52,097 nt of DNA from Anaerolineae bacterium (GTDB taxonomy: Bacteria; Chloroflexota; Anaerolineae; Aggregatilineales; Phototrophicaceae). The notes under the pieces were generated by a model. The model was not told the origin of the DNA, made no database searches, and saw only the letters and a program-made list of their open reading frames with translations. Every line of letters starts with the position of its first letter. Within the stretch, counting starts at the first letter, position 1. The translations under genes and the position numbers were made by a program. The DNA is taken from NCBI GenBank assembly GCA_013360465.1, contig JABWBO010000064.1, positions 1 through 52,097 on the forward strand, written 5' to 3'. Of this stretch, positions 43,294-51,916 are shown one piece after another.

Positions 43294-46200
43294 TCATCCG
43301 CTGAATTGGGCGACCAAGGTCTGCGCCGTCGAAGCCAGCGCCGCGCGTCCGTCCCCTTCGAACGCCGGGATCGCCGCGCCGGCGTCCGCCAGCCCGTGCA
43401 GCACTTCGCCGAGTTCCAGATAGTTGTCCGGCGTCATCGTCTCCACCGCCAGCACGACCGACGCCAGCCGCGCCGCCGGTTCGGTCTGTCCTTCAGCGAG
43501 GAAGCGCCGGGCAAAGCCGAGCAGCGCCAGCGTGGCAGCGGGGATCGAGCGGGTCGGGTTGACCGTCGCCAGCAGGCGGACCAGCATCCTCAGCGCTTCG
43601 TCGCCGTCGCCCTGGTCGATCAGGACATGCGCCAGGTTCGCCAGTGTCCGGTTCATCCCCGCCTGATTCCCGATCTGCCGGTACAGCTCCAGGCTTTGCT
43701 CGAAGTAGGCGCGCGATCCATTCGTGTCGCCGAGCGCGCGGCAGAGCTTGCCCAGGCTGCTCAGGCTGGCAGCCATGCCGCGCTGATCGCCGATTTCGCG
43801 GTACATGTCCAGCCCACGCTGATGCGCGGCGCGGGCAGCGTCGAAGTCGCGTTTGACCTGATACAGCCCGCCGATGTTGTTGTACACCATCGCGATGCCA
43901 CGAAAGTTTTCCAGCGCCACGTTGATGGCATAGCATTCCTCGTAGAGCTGCAATGCCTGATCGATCCTGCCCTGGTGCAGTTCGATATTGCCCAGGTTGT
44001 TGAGCAGGGCGGCGATCTGCCGCTGGCTGCCCAGGCTGCGAAACAGCGCCAGGCTTTCGCGATGATGAACTTCCGCTTCCGCCAGGTGCCCCATGCCGAA
44101 GTAGGTATTGCCCAACATGTTGAGCAGCTCGGCGGTGTTCAGGGTATCCCCGGCGCGCTGCGCTGCGCGCAGCCCCTCTTCGGCGTGCTTCAGTGCGGCT
44201 GTCTCATCGCCGAGCCGCCAGGCGGTTCGCGCTTTCAGCCGCGCCAGGATCGCGGCGGACGCTTCGTTTCTGCTCAGCAGTGGGGCGACGCGCTCGATGA
44301 GGCGCTGCATACGCTGATATTCCGCCGTGATGTCCAGCATACGCTCGGCAGTGCGTTCCAGATAGCGCACGGTGTTTTTGATATCCCCTGCCTGATGCCA
44401 GTGGACGAGCAGCATCTCGCTGTAGTCCTCATCGCCGGAGTGGGCGGCTTCCAGGGCGGCGGCGACCTGCCCGTGCAGCGCGCTCAACTGATCTGTCGGG
44501 ATGTCCCGGATGACCGCCTCGCGCAGTTGATCGTGAGAGAATCGCCACTGCTCATCGCGAAAGACCAGCACGGCGGCGTCTTCGCACTGAAACAGCCAGT
44601 CGTTGACCCGCGCCGCCCCAAAGTATTCGCCCAGCAGCGCCCGGTCGATGATCCTGCCGGCGACCGCCGCAAAACGGGTCAGGGCGTGATTCTCGGCGGG
44701 CACGCGGGCGATGCGCTGCTGAAGGATGCGCTCCATACCGCCGGTCAGCACGCGCGCCGGCAGCGGCTGCTGCCCGATCTGGCTGAGATCGCCGGCAGCT
44801 TCGGCGAGCGCCCGCACCACCTCGACGACGAAGAAGGTGTTGCCCTCCGTCTCCTGGCGGATCAGCGGACCGATGCGGTCCATCGGCGCGCCGCTGCCGA
44901 TCATCGACTGAACCAGCGCCGCCAGCGCGTCATCGTCCAGGCGCTCCAGCTTCATCTGCATCATCGGCGCGAGCATCGCCGGCAGGTCGCGCCCGGCATC
45001 GTCGCGATAGGTGGCGATCACCAGGAGATGGCGCTGTTCCGACGCCCGATTCAACAGGCGGCGCAGCGGCAGCAGGCTTTGGCGCGCCCAGTGCAGGTCT
45101 TCCAGGATGAGCAGGATGGGAAACTCTGCCCGCTGGATCAGGGCGACGATGACGTTCACCAGACGGCGCTGCTCCGCCTCGTCGCTCGGCGCAGCCCCGC
45201 CGGGGACACTCCGCCCGATCAGCACAGCGATATCGGGGACCAGATAGCGCAGCACCGACGCCTGGGCGTTATCGACCGGGACCGAAAGCAGCAGGCGGCG
45301 GACAATCGGACGCCACACCTCGAACGGTGTGCCGCCGGCGCTGCCGATATCGCCGCGCAGCGCCGTCATGCCGCTGACGAGCGCCTGAGCGGCGGCTTCA
45401 TCGACCAGACGCGATTTGCCGACGCCCGATTCTCCGCCGATCAGGATGAAGCGCGCCGCGCCCGCCGTCGCTTCGCCGATGGCGCGGGTGATCACCGCCA
45501 TCTCGGCGTCTCGTCCGACGAACGCCGCCCCCTGCAGGAAGCTTTCGCGCTGCACGGCATCCTGCTGATCGGGCAGCCCGGCGACAAGGCGGATGGCGCG
45601 GATAGCTTCATCCGCCGTCGCGTAGCGGTCTTCGGGTTGTTTCAGCAGCAGCCGCTGGATGACCAGTTGAAGCGGATGATCAGCCAGGGGGGCGATGTCG
45701 GGCGCGCGGCGCAGGATGCCTACGATGTCGAACGGGTTGAAGGGCAGCCTGCCCGTCGCCAGTTCGTACGCCATGACGCCGATGCTGTACAGATCGGACT
45801 GCGGGGTCGCCTCGGCTTTGCTCAGCACCTCAGGAGCCATATAGCCCATCGTGCCGACGCGTCCGCCCGTGCGGGTGACGGCGGCGCTGAGTCCGAAATC
45901 CAGCACTTTGACCGCGCCATCGCGCGAGACCAGGACGTTGGCGGGCTTCAGATCGCGATGCACGACGCCGCGCCGGTGCAGGTAGGCGGTTGCCTCCAGC
46001 AGTTGGATGAGCAGCGCCGCCTGGGCGCCCGGTCTTTGCCCGAAGCGCGCTGCATGCAGGGGCGCGGCATCCTCCAGCAGTTCCATCGTGAAGAACGGTG
46101 ATCCGTCGTCGATGCCGTAATCGTAGACGCTGACGATGTGCGGGTGGCGCAGCGAGGCGAGGATGCGAAATTCGCGCGCCAGATTCAGCAGCGAGTCGCG

Positions 46201-46365
46201 CAGATCACCGCCATCATCAGGGGCGGCTGTCTGCGACGCGATATCCACCCATTTCAGAGCGACCGTCTCGCCATTGAGCAGATCGAGGGCGCGGTAGACG
46301 GCGCTCGTCGCCCCGCGCCCGATCAGCGCCTGGATGTGATAGCGGCGGTTGAAGAGGGTCTTCAT
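43294..46365 (-). CDS. Ser/Thr protein kinase with AAA-type ATPase and TPR domains
   Basis: A 1,023-residue cytoplasmic regulator. Residues 8-265 are a complete Hanks-type kinase: glycine loop GRGATSAVY, K38 in VALKW, HRDLKPANV with D138, DFG at 156-158, and MGYMAPEV. About 283-530 is an STAND/AAA-like ATPase with Walker A GGESGVGKS at 310-318 and Walker B LLILEDLHWA. From about 700, six or seven TPR repeats (LLNMLGNTYFGMGHLAEAEV, LLNNLGNIELHQGRIDQALQ) serve as the sensor or partner platform. The same order appears in Chloroflexota and cyanobacterial signalling proteins. No HTH is present, so output is by phosphorylation. The start has a poor ribosome-binding site. Confidence 0.93.
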   Translation of the reverse strand: MKTLFNRRYHIQALIGRGATSAVYRALDLLNGETVALKWVDIASQTAAPDDGGDLRDSLLNLAREFRILASLRHPHIVSVYDYGIDDGSPFFTMELLEDAAPLHAARFGQRPGAQAALLIQLLEATAYLHRRGVVHRDLKPANVLVSRDGAVKVLDFGLSAAVTRTGGRVGTMGYMAPEVLSKAEATPQSDLYSIGVMAYELATGRLPFNPFDIVGILRRAPDIAPLADHPLQLVIQRLLLKQPEDRYATADEAIRAIRLVAGLPDQQDAVQRESFLQGAAFVGRDAEMAVITRAIGEATAGAARFILIGGESGVGKSRLVDEAAAQALVSGMTALRGDIGSAGGTPFEVWRPIVRRLLLSVPVDNAQASVLRYLVPDIAVLIGRSVPGGAAPSDEAEQRRLVNVIVALIQRAEFPILLILEDLHWARQSLLPLRRLLNRASEQRHLLVIATYRDDAGRDLPAMLAPMMQMKLERLDDDALAALVQSMIGSGAPMDRIGPLIRQETEGNTFFVVEVVRALAEAAGDLSQIGQQPLPARVLTGGMERILQQRIARVPAENHALTRFAAVAGRIIDRALLGEYFGAARVNDWLFQCEDAAVLVFRDEQWRFSHDQLREAVIRDIPTDQLSALHGQVAAALEAAHSGDEDYSEMLLVHWHQAGDIKNTVRYLERTAERMLDITAEYQRMQRLIERVAPLLSRNEASAAILARLKARTAWRLGDETAALKHAEEGLRAAQRAGDTLNTAELLNMLGNTYFGMGHLAEAEVHHRESLALFRSLGSQRQIAALLNNLGNIELHQGRIDQALQLYEECYAINVALENFRGIAMVYNNIGGLYQVKRDFDAARAAHQRGLDMYREIGDQRGMAASLSSLGKLCRALGDTNGSRAYFEQSLELYRQIGNQAGMNRTLANLAHVLIDQGDGDEALRMLVRLLATVNPTRSIPAATLALLGFARRFLAEGQTEPAARLASVVLAVETMTPDNYLELGEVLHGLADAGAAIPAFEGDGRAALASTAQTLVAQFSG

Positions 46366-46423
46366 CGCAGTAGGCAGCGATCAACCAACGATGCCACAAT
46401 CTTACAGCGTTACAGGGCTGCAT

Positions 46424-46906
46424 TCACAGTTTGTAGCCAAACCGGCGCAGCAGCGCCTTGCGGTCGGCGATGTCGGCTTCCGTCTCGATGCCCTTCGACG
46501 CCATGCCGTCGATCACGCCGAGGATGCCCCGTCCCTGGGCGGTCTGCGCGACGATCACCTCGACGGGGTTCGCCGTCGCGCAGAAGACGCGGCAGACCTC
46601 CGGGACCTGCTTGACGGCATTCAGGACGTTCACCGGGAAGCAGTTTTCCAGGAAGAGGATGAAGCTGTGCCCGGCGGAAAGGGCGAGAGCGTTCTGCTTC
46701 GCCAGGGCGATCATGGCGTCGGAGGTCCCACTGAAGCGGATCAGCGCCGGACCGGACGCCTCGCAGAAGGCGAGTCCGAACTGAATGCCGGGCACGGCGG
46801 TCACCAGCGCCTCGTGCAGGTCTTCGACGGTCTTGATGAAGTGGGACTGTCCCAGGATGAAGTTGATGTTTTCGGGTTTCTGAATCGCTACGGTCAGGAG
46901 TTCCAT
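46424..46906 (-). CDS. Adenosine-specific kinase
   Basis: A 160-residue protein matching the small adenosine-specific kinase family (COG1839/PF04008) over its full length: KPENINFILGQSHFIKTVED, GIQFGLAFCEASGPALIRFS, GHSFILFLENCFPVNVLNAV and VFCATANPVEVIVAQTAQGR. Family members were described as binding AMP or adenosine; the physiological role in bacteria is unclear. AAGGGA precedes the ATG. It lies 58 bp upstream of the kinase-TPR gene on the same strand and may be co-transcribed. No membrane or export signals. Confidence 0.85.
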   Translation of the reverse strand: MELLTVAIQKPENINFILGQSHFIKTVEDLHEALVTAVPGIQFGLAFCEASGPALIRFSGTSDAMIALAKQNALALSAGHSFILFLENCFPVNVLNAVKQVPEVCRVFCATANPVEVIVAQTAQGRGILGVIDGMASKGIETEADIADRKALLRRFGYKL

Positions 46907-47022
46907 TGTGGTTCCCTTTCACACGCCTTTGCCCCTATTCTGGATCATTATCCCCGGCTCGGCATTGGATTAATGCTAGAATGTGGGAAAGAAGGTCTGC
47001 TGTTGGCGCATGAGCATAGGGC

Positions 47023-47051
47023 TTGCGCAGTGCTGCGCAAAGTGCGCAAAG
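47023..47051. promoter_or_regulatory. TGCGCAA palindrome upstream of the DUF299 gene
   Basis: TTGCGCA and TGCGCAA are a perfect 7-bp inverted repeat with a 4-nt centre, followed by another GTGCGCAAAG. It lies 15-43 bp before the ATG at 47066. A related TTTGCG/CGCAAA palindrome and a GTGCGCAAAGG lie before the polymerase gene at 50023. Confidence 0.5.
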
Positions 47052-47065
47052 AAAGAAGCTCAGCC

Positions 47066-47881
47066 ATGACTCGAATCATCGTCGTCTCCGGCGGGACCGG
47101 CGCCAGCGGTCGGCAGTTGGTGCGGACGGCGCTCGCCCAGTTCGCCGGCGGAGATGCGCAGGTAGAAGTCGCCCCGCTGGTCCGCAAGCCCGCCGAGCTT
47201 GAAGCCGTCGTGGAGCGCGCTGCCGCCGCCGGCGCGCTGATCGCCCATACGCTCGTCGATGCCGCCCTGCGCCGCGAACTGGTGGCGCTCGCCCGGCGGC
47301 ATCAGGTGGTGGAGATCGATCTGATGGGCGGGCTGCTCGATCAACTGGCGCAGCAGTTGGGACAGAGTCCGCTGGGGCAGCCGGGGCTGTACCGCAAGCA
47401 GAACGAGGAGGACCTGCGGCGCATCGAGGCGATCAACTTCACGGTCGATCACGACGACGGCAAGCGCGCCTACGAGCTGGGGCAGGCTGAAATCGTGCTG
47501 GCGGGGGTTTCACGGGTGGGCAAGACGCCTCTCAGCATGTATCTGGCGACGTTGGGCTGGAAGGTCGCCAACATCCCGCTGATCAAGGATATTCGCCCGC
47601 CCAAGGAACTGTACGAGATCGACTCGCGCCGGGTGATCGGGCTGACCATCCAGCCGGGGCAGCTGCTCCTGCACCGCAAGCTGCGCGCTCAGCACATGGG
47701 GGCAGGACGGATGGCGAGCTACGCCGAGGCGGAAACTTCTACCGAAGAACTGGACTATGCCCGGCGGCTCTTCCGTATGGGGCAGTTCCGGGTGGTCGAG
47801 ACCACCGACAAGCCCATCGAGGAGACGGCGCAGGAGATCCTCAACCTGGTGCGCCCCTGGGAGCTGGTGGTTTCGCGCTGA
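47066..47881 (+). CDS. Pyruvate, phosphate dikinase/PEP synthase regulatory protein (DUF299)
   Basis: A 271-residue bifunctional Ser/Thr kinase-pyrophosphorylase. The N-terminus is IIVVSGGTGASGRQLVRTAL; the nucleotide-binding P-loop is GVSRVGKTPLSMYLA; IEAINFTVDHDDGKRAYELG and IDSRRVIGLTIQPGQLL are DUF299 hallmarks. The enzyme inactivates PEP synthase or PPDK by ADP-dependent phosphorylation and reactivates them by phosphorolysis. Neither target is in the window, so I do not assign the symbol. A long upstream extension in the same frame is a shadow; AAAGAAG before 47066 supports the start. An unusual TGCGCAA palindrome lies just upstream. Confidence 0.9.
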   Translation: MTRIIVVSGGTGASGRQLVRTALAQFAGGDAQVEVAPLVRKPAELEAVVERAAAAGALIAHTLVDAALRRELVALARRHQVVEIDLMGGLLDQLAQQLGQSPLGQPGLYRKQNEEDLRRIEAINFTVDHDDGKRAYELGQAEIVLAGVSRVGKTPLSMYLATLGWKVANIPLIKDIRPPKELYEIDSRRVIGLTIQPGQLLLHRKLRAQHMGAGRMASYAEAETSTEELDYARRLFRMGQFRVVETTDKPIEETAQEILNLVRPWELVVSR

Positions 47882-47994
47882 GCGCTGCCGCTCATGACAA
47901 ATGAGGCTGAAGCGCGGAATATGCTATAGTAGGCACATCGACATGCGTTCCTAGCGCAAGCCTCCTTCAAACGCGATCCTGAGGTTGAAAAGCC

Positions 47995-48840
47995 ATGTCC
48001 AAGAGCATTGCTTTCGGTTGGTATGGCGGTAAGTTCAGCCACCTTGACTGGCTGCTGCCGCTCCTGCCACAGGCGACGCATTACTGCGAGCCTTTTGGCG
48101 GGTCGGCAGCCGTGCTGATCAACCGTGAGCCTGCCCCCGTTGAGACTTACAACGATCTCGACGGTGAGGTCGTCAACTTCTTCCGGGTCCTGCGCCAGGA
48201 CAAGGGAGCGCTGCTTGAGGCGATAGGGCTGACGCCGTTCTCGCGGGAAGAATTCGAGCTTGCCATCGAAGACGCGGGAACCCCCGTTTCCGATCTGGAG
48301 CGGGCGCGGCGGTTCTTCATCCGAGCGCGTCAGGTCAGGACGGGGCTTGCGCAGACCGCCAGCAGCGGACGCTGGGCGCACTGTGTGCTGACCAGCCGGG
48401 CGGGCATGGCTGGCGCGGTGTCGCGCTGGTTGGGCAGCGTCGAGGGGCTGGCGGAGATCGCCCAACGCCTGCTGCGGGTGCAGATCGAAAACGCGCCGGC
48501 GACCGCAGTCATCCAGCGTTACGACAGCGCGGAAACGCTCTTCTACTGCGATCCACCCTATCCGCATGAAGCGCGCGGGGACAGCAAGGCGTATGGCTAC
48601 GAGATGACCGACCACGATCACCGCGAACTCGCCGAGGTGCTGCACGGCGTTCAGGGGAAAGCGGCGATTTCCGGGTATCCGTGCGATCTGATGGATGCGC
48701 TGTATGGGGATTGGACCTGCACTGTTGCGCCGGCAAAGTTCGCCCATTCCATCAAGAAGCTGCGCACCGAGGCGCTGTGGACGAATTACAATCCTGTTGA
48801 GGCATCATGGAGCGCACACCAGCTGACGTTCTCGGATTAG
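47995..48840 (+). CDS. D12-class DNA adenine methyltransferase
   Basis: A 281-residue N6-adenine methyltransferase of the Dam-like alpha class. It opens FGWYGGKFSHLDWLLPLLPQ; the SAM motif is YCEPFGGSAAVLI (F34-G36), and the catalytic motif FYCDPPYPHEA has DPPY at 186-189. KLRTEALWTNYNP is the C-terminal DAM element. It modifies adenine at a specific site to protect host DNA from the cognate nuclease. The restriction gene begins 34 bp before its stop, so the pair is translationally coupled with methylase first. Confidence 0.92.
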   Translation: MSKSIAFGWYGGKFSHLDWLLPLLPQATHYCEPFGGSAAVLINREPAPVETYNDLDGEVVNFFRVLRQDKGALLEAIGLTPFSREEFELAIEDAGTPVSDLERARRFFIRARQVRTGLAQTASSGRWAHCVLTSRAGMAGAVSRWLGSVEGLAEIAQRLLRVQIENAPATAVIQRYDSAETLFYCDPPYPHEARGDSKAYGYEMTDHDHRELAEVLHGVQGKAAISGYPCDLMDALYGDWTCTVAPAKFAHSIKKLRTEALWTNYNPVEASWSAHQLTFSD

Positions 48841-49949
48841 CATTCGACGCTGCATCCAGGCGGATGTCTGAGCCACACATCCAAGACGCAGGAATTCAAG
48901 CGAAGGTTGAGGCAGTTTGTCGCGATCTCAGAAACCGTGCCTGCGCGCGTTTCATCCTGGCAACAGCGCTCATGAAGGCATACCGCCCAGAGGTAGATAT
49001 TCGAAAACCTTATACGGAGATCGGCGACGCTGATGCTTACTCAGGACGCTCCATTGATGAAGTGTACATCTCTCCATTTGTCGCCCAGTATGCGCTTCCC
49101 TGTAATCCAACAACCGCTTTTCTGACACCCGCCTTTCGTAACTGGAATGCAACGCTCACGCCCGATCTGGTCATGGTGGGGCGACCGGCAAGCCTGTACA
49201 AGGCGACGCTGGAACTCCTTGCGGCAGTGCAGGAAGGGCGCGTGTCTGCTTTCGAGACACTTGCCGAGTCGATCCGTCAACTGCTCATGCTCCGTGACGA
49301 ACAGAAGGAACAAATCTCCAGCCTGTTGGCGAGTCTGAAACGACTCGGCGGGAAGAGCGAACTCTCCTCAGAAGCGGTGGTCAATCTTGTTCAGCAGCAT
49401 CTCGCTATCAGTCATTCCAGCCGTCTGCCGGTCCTTGTGGTCGCAGCAGCGTACAGCGCCGCCGAGGCGCATCTAGGCGAACGTGTTCTTCCTCTTGCTG
49501 CACACAACGCTGCCGATGAACAGACCGGCGCTCTTGGAGATGTCCAGATCGCGCTCATCGACGAAGATCGGGTCGTCACGGGCTATGAGATGAAGACGCG
49601 CTGTGTCACTGTGAACGACATCGACCGCGCCCTGGCGAAGGTCGCTGCATCGGGAGAACCGGTTGACAATTACATTTTCATCACGACCGAACCCATAGAG
49701 CAATCGGTCAAAGATTATGCGAAGGCAGTTTATGAGCAGACGGGAAGTCTGGAGGTCGTGATTCTCGACTGCATCGGGTTTCTCCGGCACTACCTCCATC
49801 TGTTCCATCGACTGCGAGGCGAATTCCTTGACGCCTATCAGCGATTGGTACTTGATGAACCCGCCAGCGCGGTTGAGCAGCCGCTCAAGGTCGCCTTTCT
49901 GGCGCTGCGCCAGGCAGCCGAAAGCGCGTCGCAGCCTCTCTCTGATTGA
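48807..49949 (+). CDS. Type II restriction endonuclease, SacI-family-like
   Basis: A 380-residue nuclease overlapping the methylase gene. The sequence resembles the SacI restriction family: DIRKPYTEIGDADAYSGRSI, PCNPTTAFLTPAFRNWNATL, then HNAADEQTGALGDVQIALID. The PD-(D/E)XK site is D245 (GDVQ) with E261 and K263 in GYEMKT. YGLCxDFLDA-type ends are replaced by DCIGFLRHYLHLFHRLRGEF. GAGG precedes the ATG at 48807. It cuts unmethylated DNA; the site cannot be read from sequence and need not be GAGCTC. Confidence 0.85.
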   Translation: MERTPADVLGLAFDAASRRMSEPHIQDAGIQAKVEAVCRDLRNRACARFILATALMKAYRPEVDIRKPYTEIGDADAYSGRSIDEVYISPFVAQYALPCNPTTAFLTPAFRNWNATLTPDLVMVGRPASLYKATLELLAAVQEGRVSAFETLAESIRQLLMLRDEQKEQISSLLASLKRLGGKSELSSEAVVNLVQQHLAISHSSRLPVLVVAAAYSAAEAHLGERVLPLAAHNAADEQTGALGDVQIALIDEDRVVTGYEMKTRCVTVNDIDRALAKVAASGEPVDNYIFITTEPIEQSVKDYAKAVYEQTGSLEVVILDCIGFLRHYLHLFHRLRGEFLDAYQRLVLDEPASAVEQPLKVAFLALRQAAESASQPLSD

Positions 49950-49963
49950 GTACGCTGGGCGGG

Positions 49964-49980
49964 TTTGCGAAATGCGCAAA
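49964..49980. promoter_or_regulatory. TTTGCG/CGCAAA hairpin before the polymerase gene
   Basis: TTTGCGAAATGCGCAAA has a perfect 6-bp inverted repeat and a 5-nt loop, 43 bp before the GTG start and only 15 bp after the restriction gene. A further GTGCGCAAAGG lies at about 50007-50017 around the ribosome-binding site. Confidence 0.45.
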
Positions 49981-50022
49981 TCCGTGCTATTTTGAGCGAC
50001 AGTTCGTGCGCAAAGGACGCCG

Positions 50023-51903
50023 GTGCAGCAGCTGCCGCTCTTCCAGGAAACCCACCCGACCGATCTGCCGGCGCTGGCGCGCTGCCTCGCCGCCGGCGTC
50101 GTCGCCGTCGATGTCGAGACGCAGACCCGCTGGCAGGGCGTCGGTCCGCGCATCGATTTCGGGCTGAGCTACTCCGCCGACGTGACGGTGATCGCCCTGG
50201 CGTGGCAGGAAGACGGGGCGATCCAATCCACCGCCGTCGCCGCCCCTTTCGATGAACCCCTCCGCGCCTTCCTGATCGCGCTGTTCGACACATCGGCGCT
50301 GATCATCGCCCACAACGCCGTCTTCGACATGCGCCAGCTCAGCAAACTGACCGGCGGGCGTATCCCCCGGCGCATCTGGGATACCCAGTCGATGGCGCGC
50401 CTGCTTTCGCCCAGGGTGGACGCCAGCTACAGTCTGCTGGGGGTGGCGCGCGCGCTGGATATTCCTGTGCCGGAACAGCAGCAGGCGCTCAAGGCGCAGC
50501 GCGGTAAGCTCCACCTGCTGCCGCTCGATCTCACCGTGCAGTATGCCCAGGACGACGCCCGCCTCAGCTTCGAGATCTACCGGCGGCAGCTGCGCCTGCC
50601 CCAGGACGCCGCGCTGATCGACTGGGAGTGCCGGGCGGTGTTCGAATACTGCGCGATGGCGGCGCGCGGCATGCGCCTGAACACGCCGTTCGTCGAACGA
50701 CGCCTGGAAACGCTGCGCGGCGAGCGGGAGATCGCCGCCGAGCGTCTGCGCGCCGACGGTCTGCTGACGCCGGGCAGCCCGAAAGCGCGGGCGGAATACC
50801 TCTACCGGACCAAGGGGCTGCCCCTGCCCAAATGGGACCCCCGGTCATGGCATTTCACGCGCGCCGGACGCCGGCGGCTTTCGGCGAAGCCCGGCGCGCC
50901 GGTAGAACTTGCCGACCTCAGCACCGGCTCGCACGTCATCGAGTCTTACCTGTCGGCTGTGACCGTCGGCAGCCCCTACCTGGAGCCGCTGCGCGATCTG
51001 GCGGCGTACCTCGAAGTGGACTGGCTGATCTCGGCGCTGGAGGGGCTGATCGACCACGCGGCGACCGACGGGCGGCTGCACAGCCTGGTCACCACCGCCA
51101 CCGAGTCCGGCAGGCGCGCCTCCAGCTATCCGCACATGCAGAACTGGAAGATGCCGGCGATGGCGGGCGTCGCCATCGGCGATGAGGGCTTCACGCTGGT
51201 GGAGATCGACTACAGCAACGCCGAAAACGTCATGGCGGCGCTGATCAGCAGCGACGACGCGCTGGCGGCAGCCTGCCGGGCGAAGGATTTTCATGCGACG
51301 ATGGCGGCGCAGTACTTCGGCGCGGCGTGGGAAGCGGCGGACGCCGACGAACGCCGGCGGCTGCGCGGTATGTCCAAGAAGATCACCTACGGGACGGCGT
51401 ACGGCATGGGCGCGGAACGTCTGGGCGAGAGCATCGGCGTCTCGCTGGAAGAAGCGCAAAGGCTGATGCGCGCCAAGGACCGCGCCTTCGCCAGAGTCAC
51501 AGCGGCGCGCGCCGCCGCTCAGCGTCAGGTGCGCGCGACGAATCAGCTGCGCCTGTGGACCGGGCGACCGGTCGCCGTGCCGACGGCATTCGTCGCCTGG
51601 AACTATCTGTGTCAGGGGGGCGTCAGCGAGGTGGTCAAGCGCGCCATCGTCCTGGTCTCAGAAGCCTACCGGGAGCGCGGCATGCGGTCACGGGTGGCGC
51701 TGGACATGCACGACGCGCTGATCCTGGAGGTGGCGCATGACGAATGGGCGGCGGCGCTCGATCTGGCGAGCGGCATCATGGCGCACATCACGCCGGAGGC
51801 GCTGATGCAGCGCACCCACCCGCCGATCCGCTGGGTGGCACAGCCGGATCTCGTCGAGAACAGTCACAAGTGGGGGGCGGAGCAGCCGCTCCCGGAACCC
51901 TGA
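50023..51903 (+). CDS. Family A DNA polymerase with 3'-5' exonuclease domain, no 5' nuclease
   Basis: A 626-residue polymerase. Residues about 20-205 are a DnaQ-like exonuclease: D30/E32 in VAVDVETQT, HNAVFDMRQLSK, and YAQDDARLSFEIYR. The polymerase domain carries motif A VEIDYSNAENVMAA (D396, steric-gate E401), motif B with R448, K452, Y456, Y460 in RGMSKKITYGTAYG, and motif C DMHDALILEV (H563, D564, A565). The PolI 5'-3' nuclease domain is absent, and PolI's F762 is Tyr (Y456), as in T7 polymerase. Motif C is HDA rather than HDE. It resembles phage or accessory repair polymerases. GTG start with AAAGGA upstream, 73 bp after the restriction gene. Confidence 0.9.
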   Translation: MQQLPLFQETHPTDLPALARCLAAGVVAVDVETQTRWQGVGPRIDFGLSYSADVTVIALAWQEDGAIQSTAVAAPFDEPLRAFLIALFDTSALIIAHNAVFDMRQLSKLTGGRIPRRIWDTQSMARLLSPRVDASYSLLGVARALDIPVPEQQQALKAQRGKLHLLPLDLTVQYAQDDARLSFEIYRRQLRLPQDAALIDWECRAVFEYCAMAARGMRLNTPFVERRLETLRGEREIAAERLRADGLLTPGSPKARAEYLYRTKGLPLPKWDPRSWHFTRAGRRRLSAKPGAPVELADLSTGSHVIESYLSAVTVGSPYLEPLRDLAAYLEVDWLISALEGLIDHAATDGRLHSLVTTATESGRRASSYPHMQNWKMPAMAGVAIGDEGFTLVEIDYSNAENVMAALISSDDALAAACRAKDFHATMAAQYFGAAWEAADADERRRLRGMSKKITYGTAYGMGAERLGESIGVSLEEAQRLMRAKDRAFARVTAARAAAQRQVRATNQLRLWTGRPVAVPTAFVAWNYLCQGGVSEVVKRAIVLVSEAYRERGMRSRVALDMHDALILEVAHDEWAAALDLASGIMAHITPEALMQRTHPPIRWVAQPDLVENSHKWGAEQPLPEP

Positions 51904-51916
51904 GCGCCGCCCGCCC

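Noticed and set aside
43306-46101. Plus-strand open frame of 931 codons opposite the Ser/Thr kinase
   Set aside because: Shadow of the kinase-ATPase-TPR gene, whose catalytic motifs are all intact on the minus strand.
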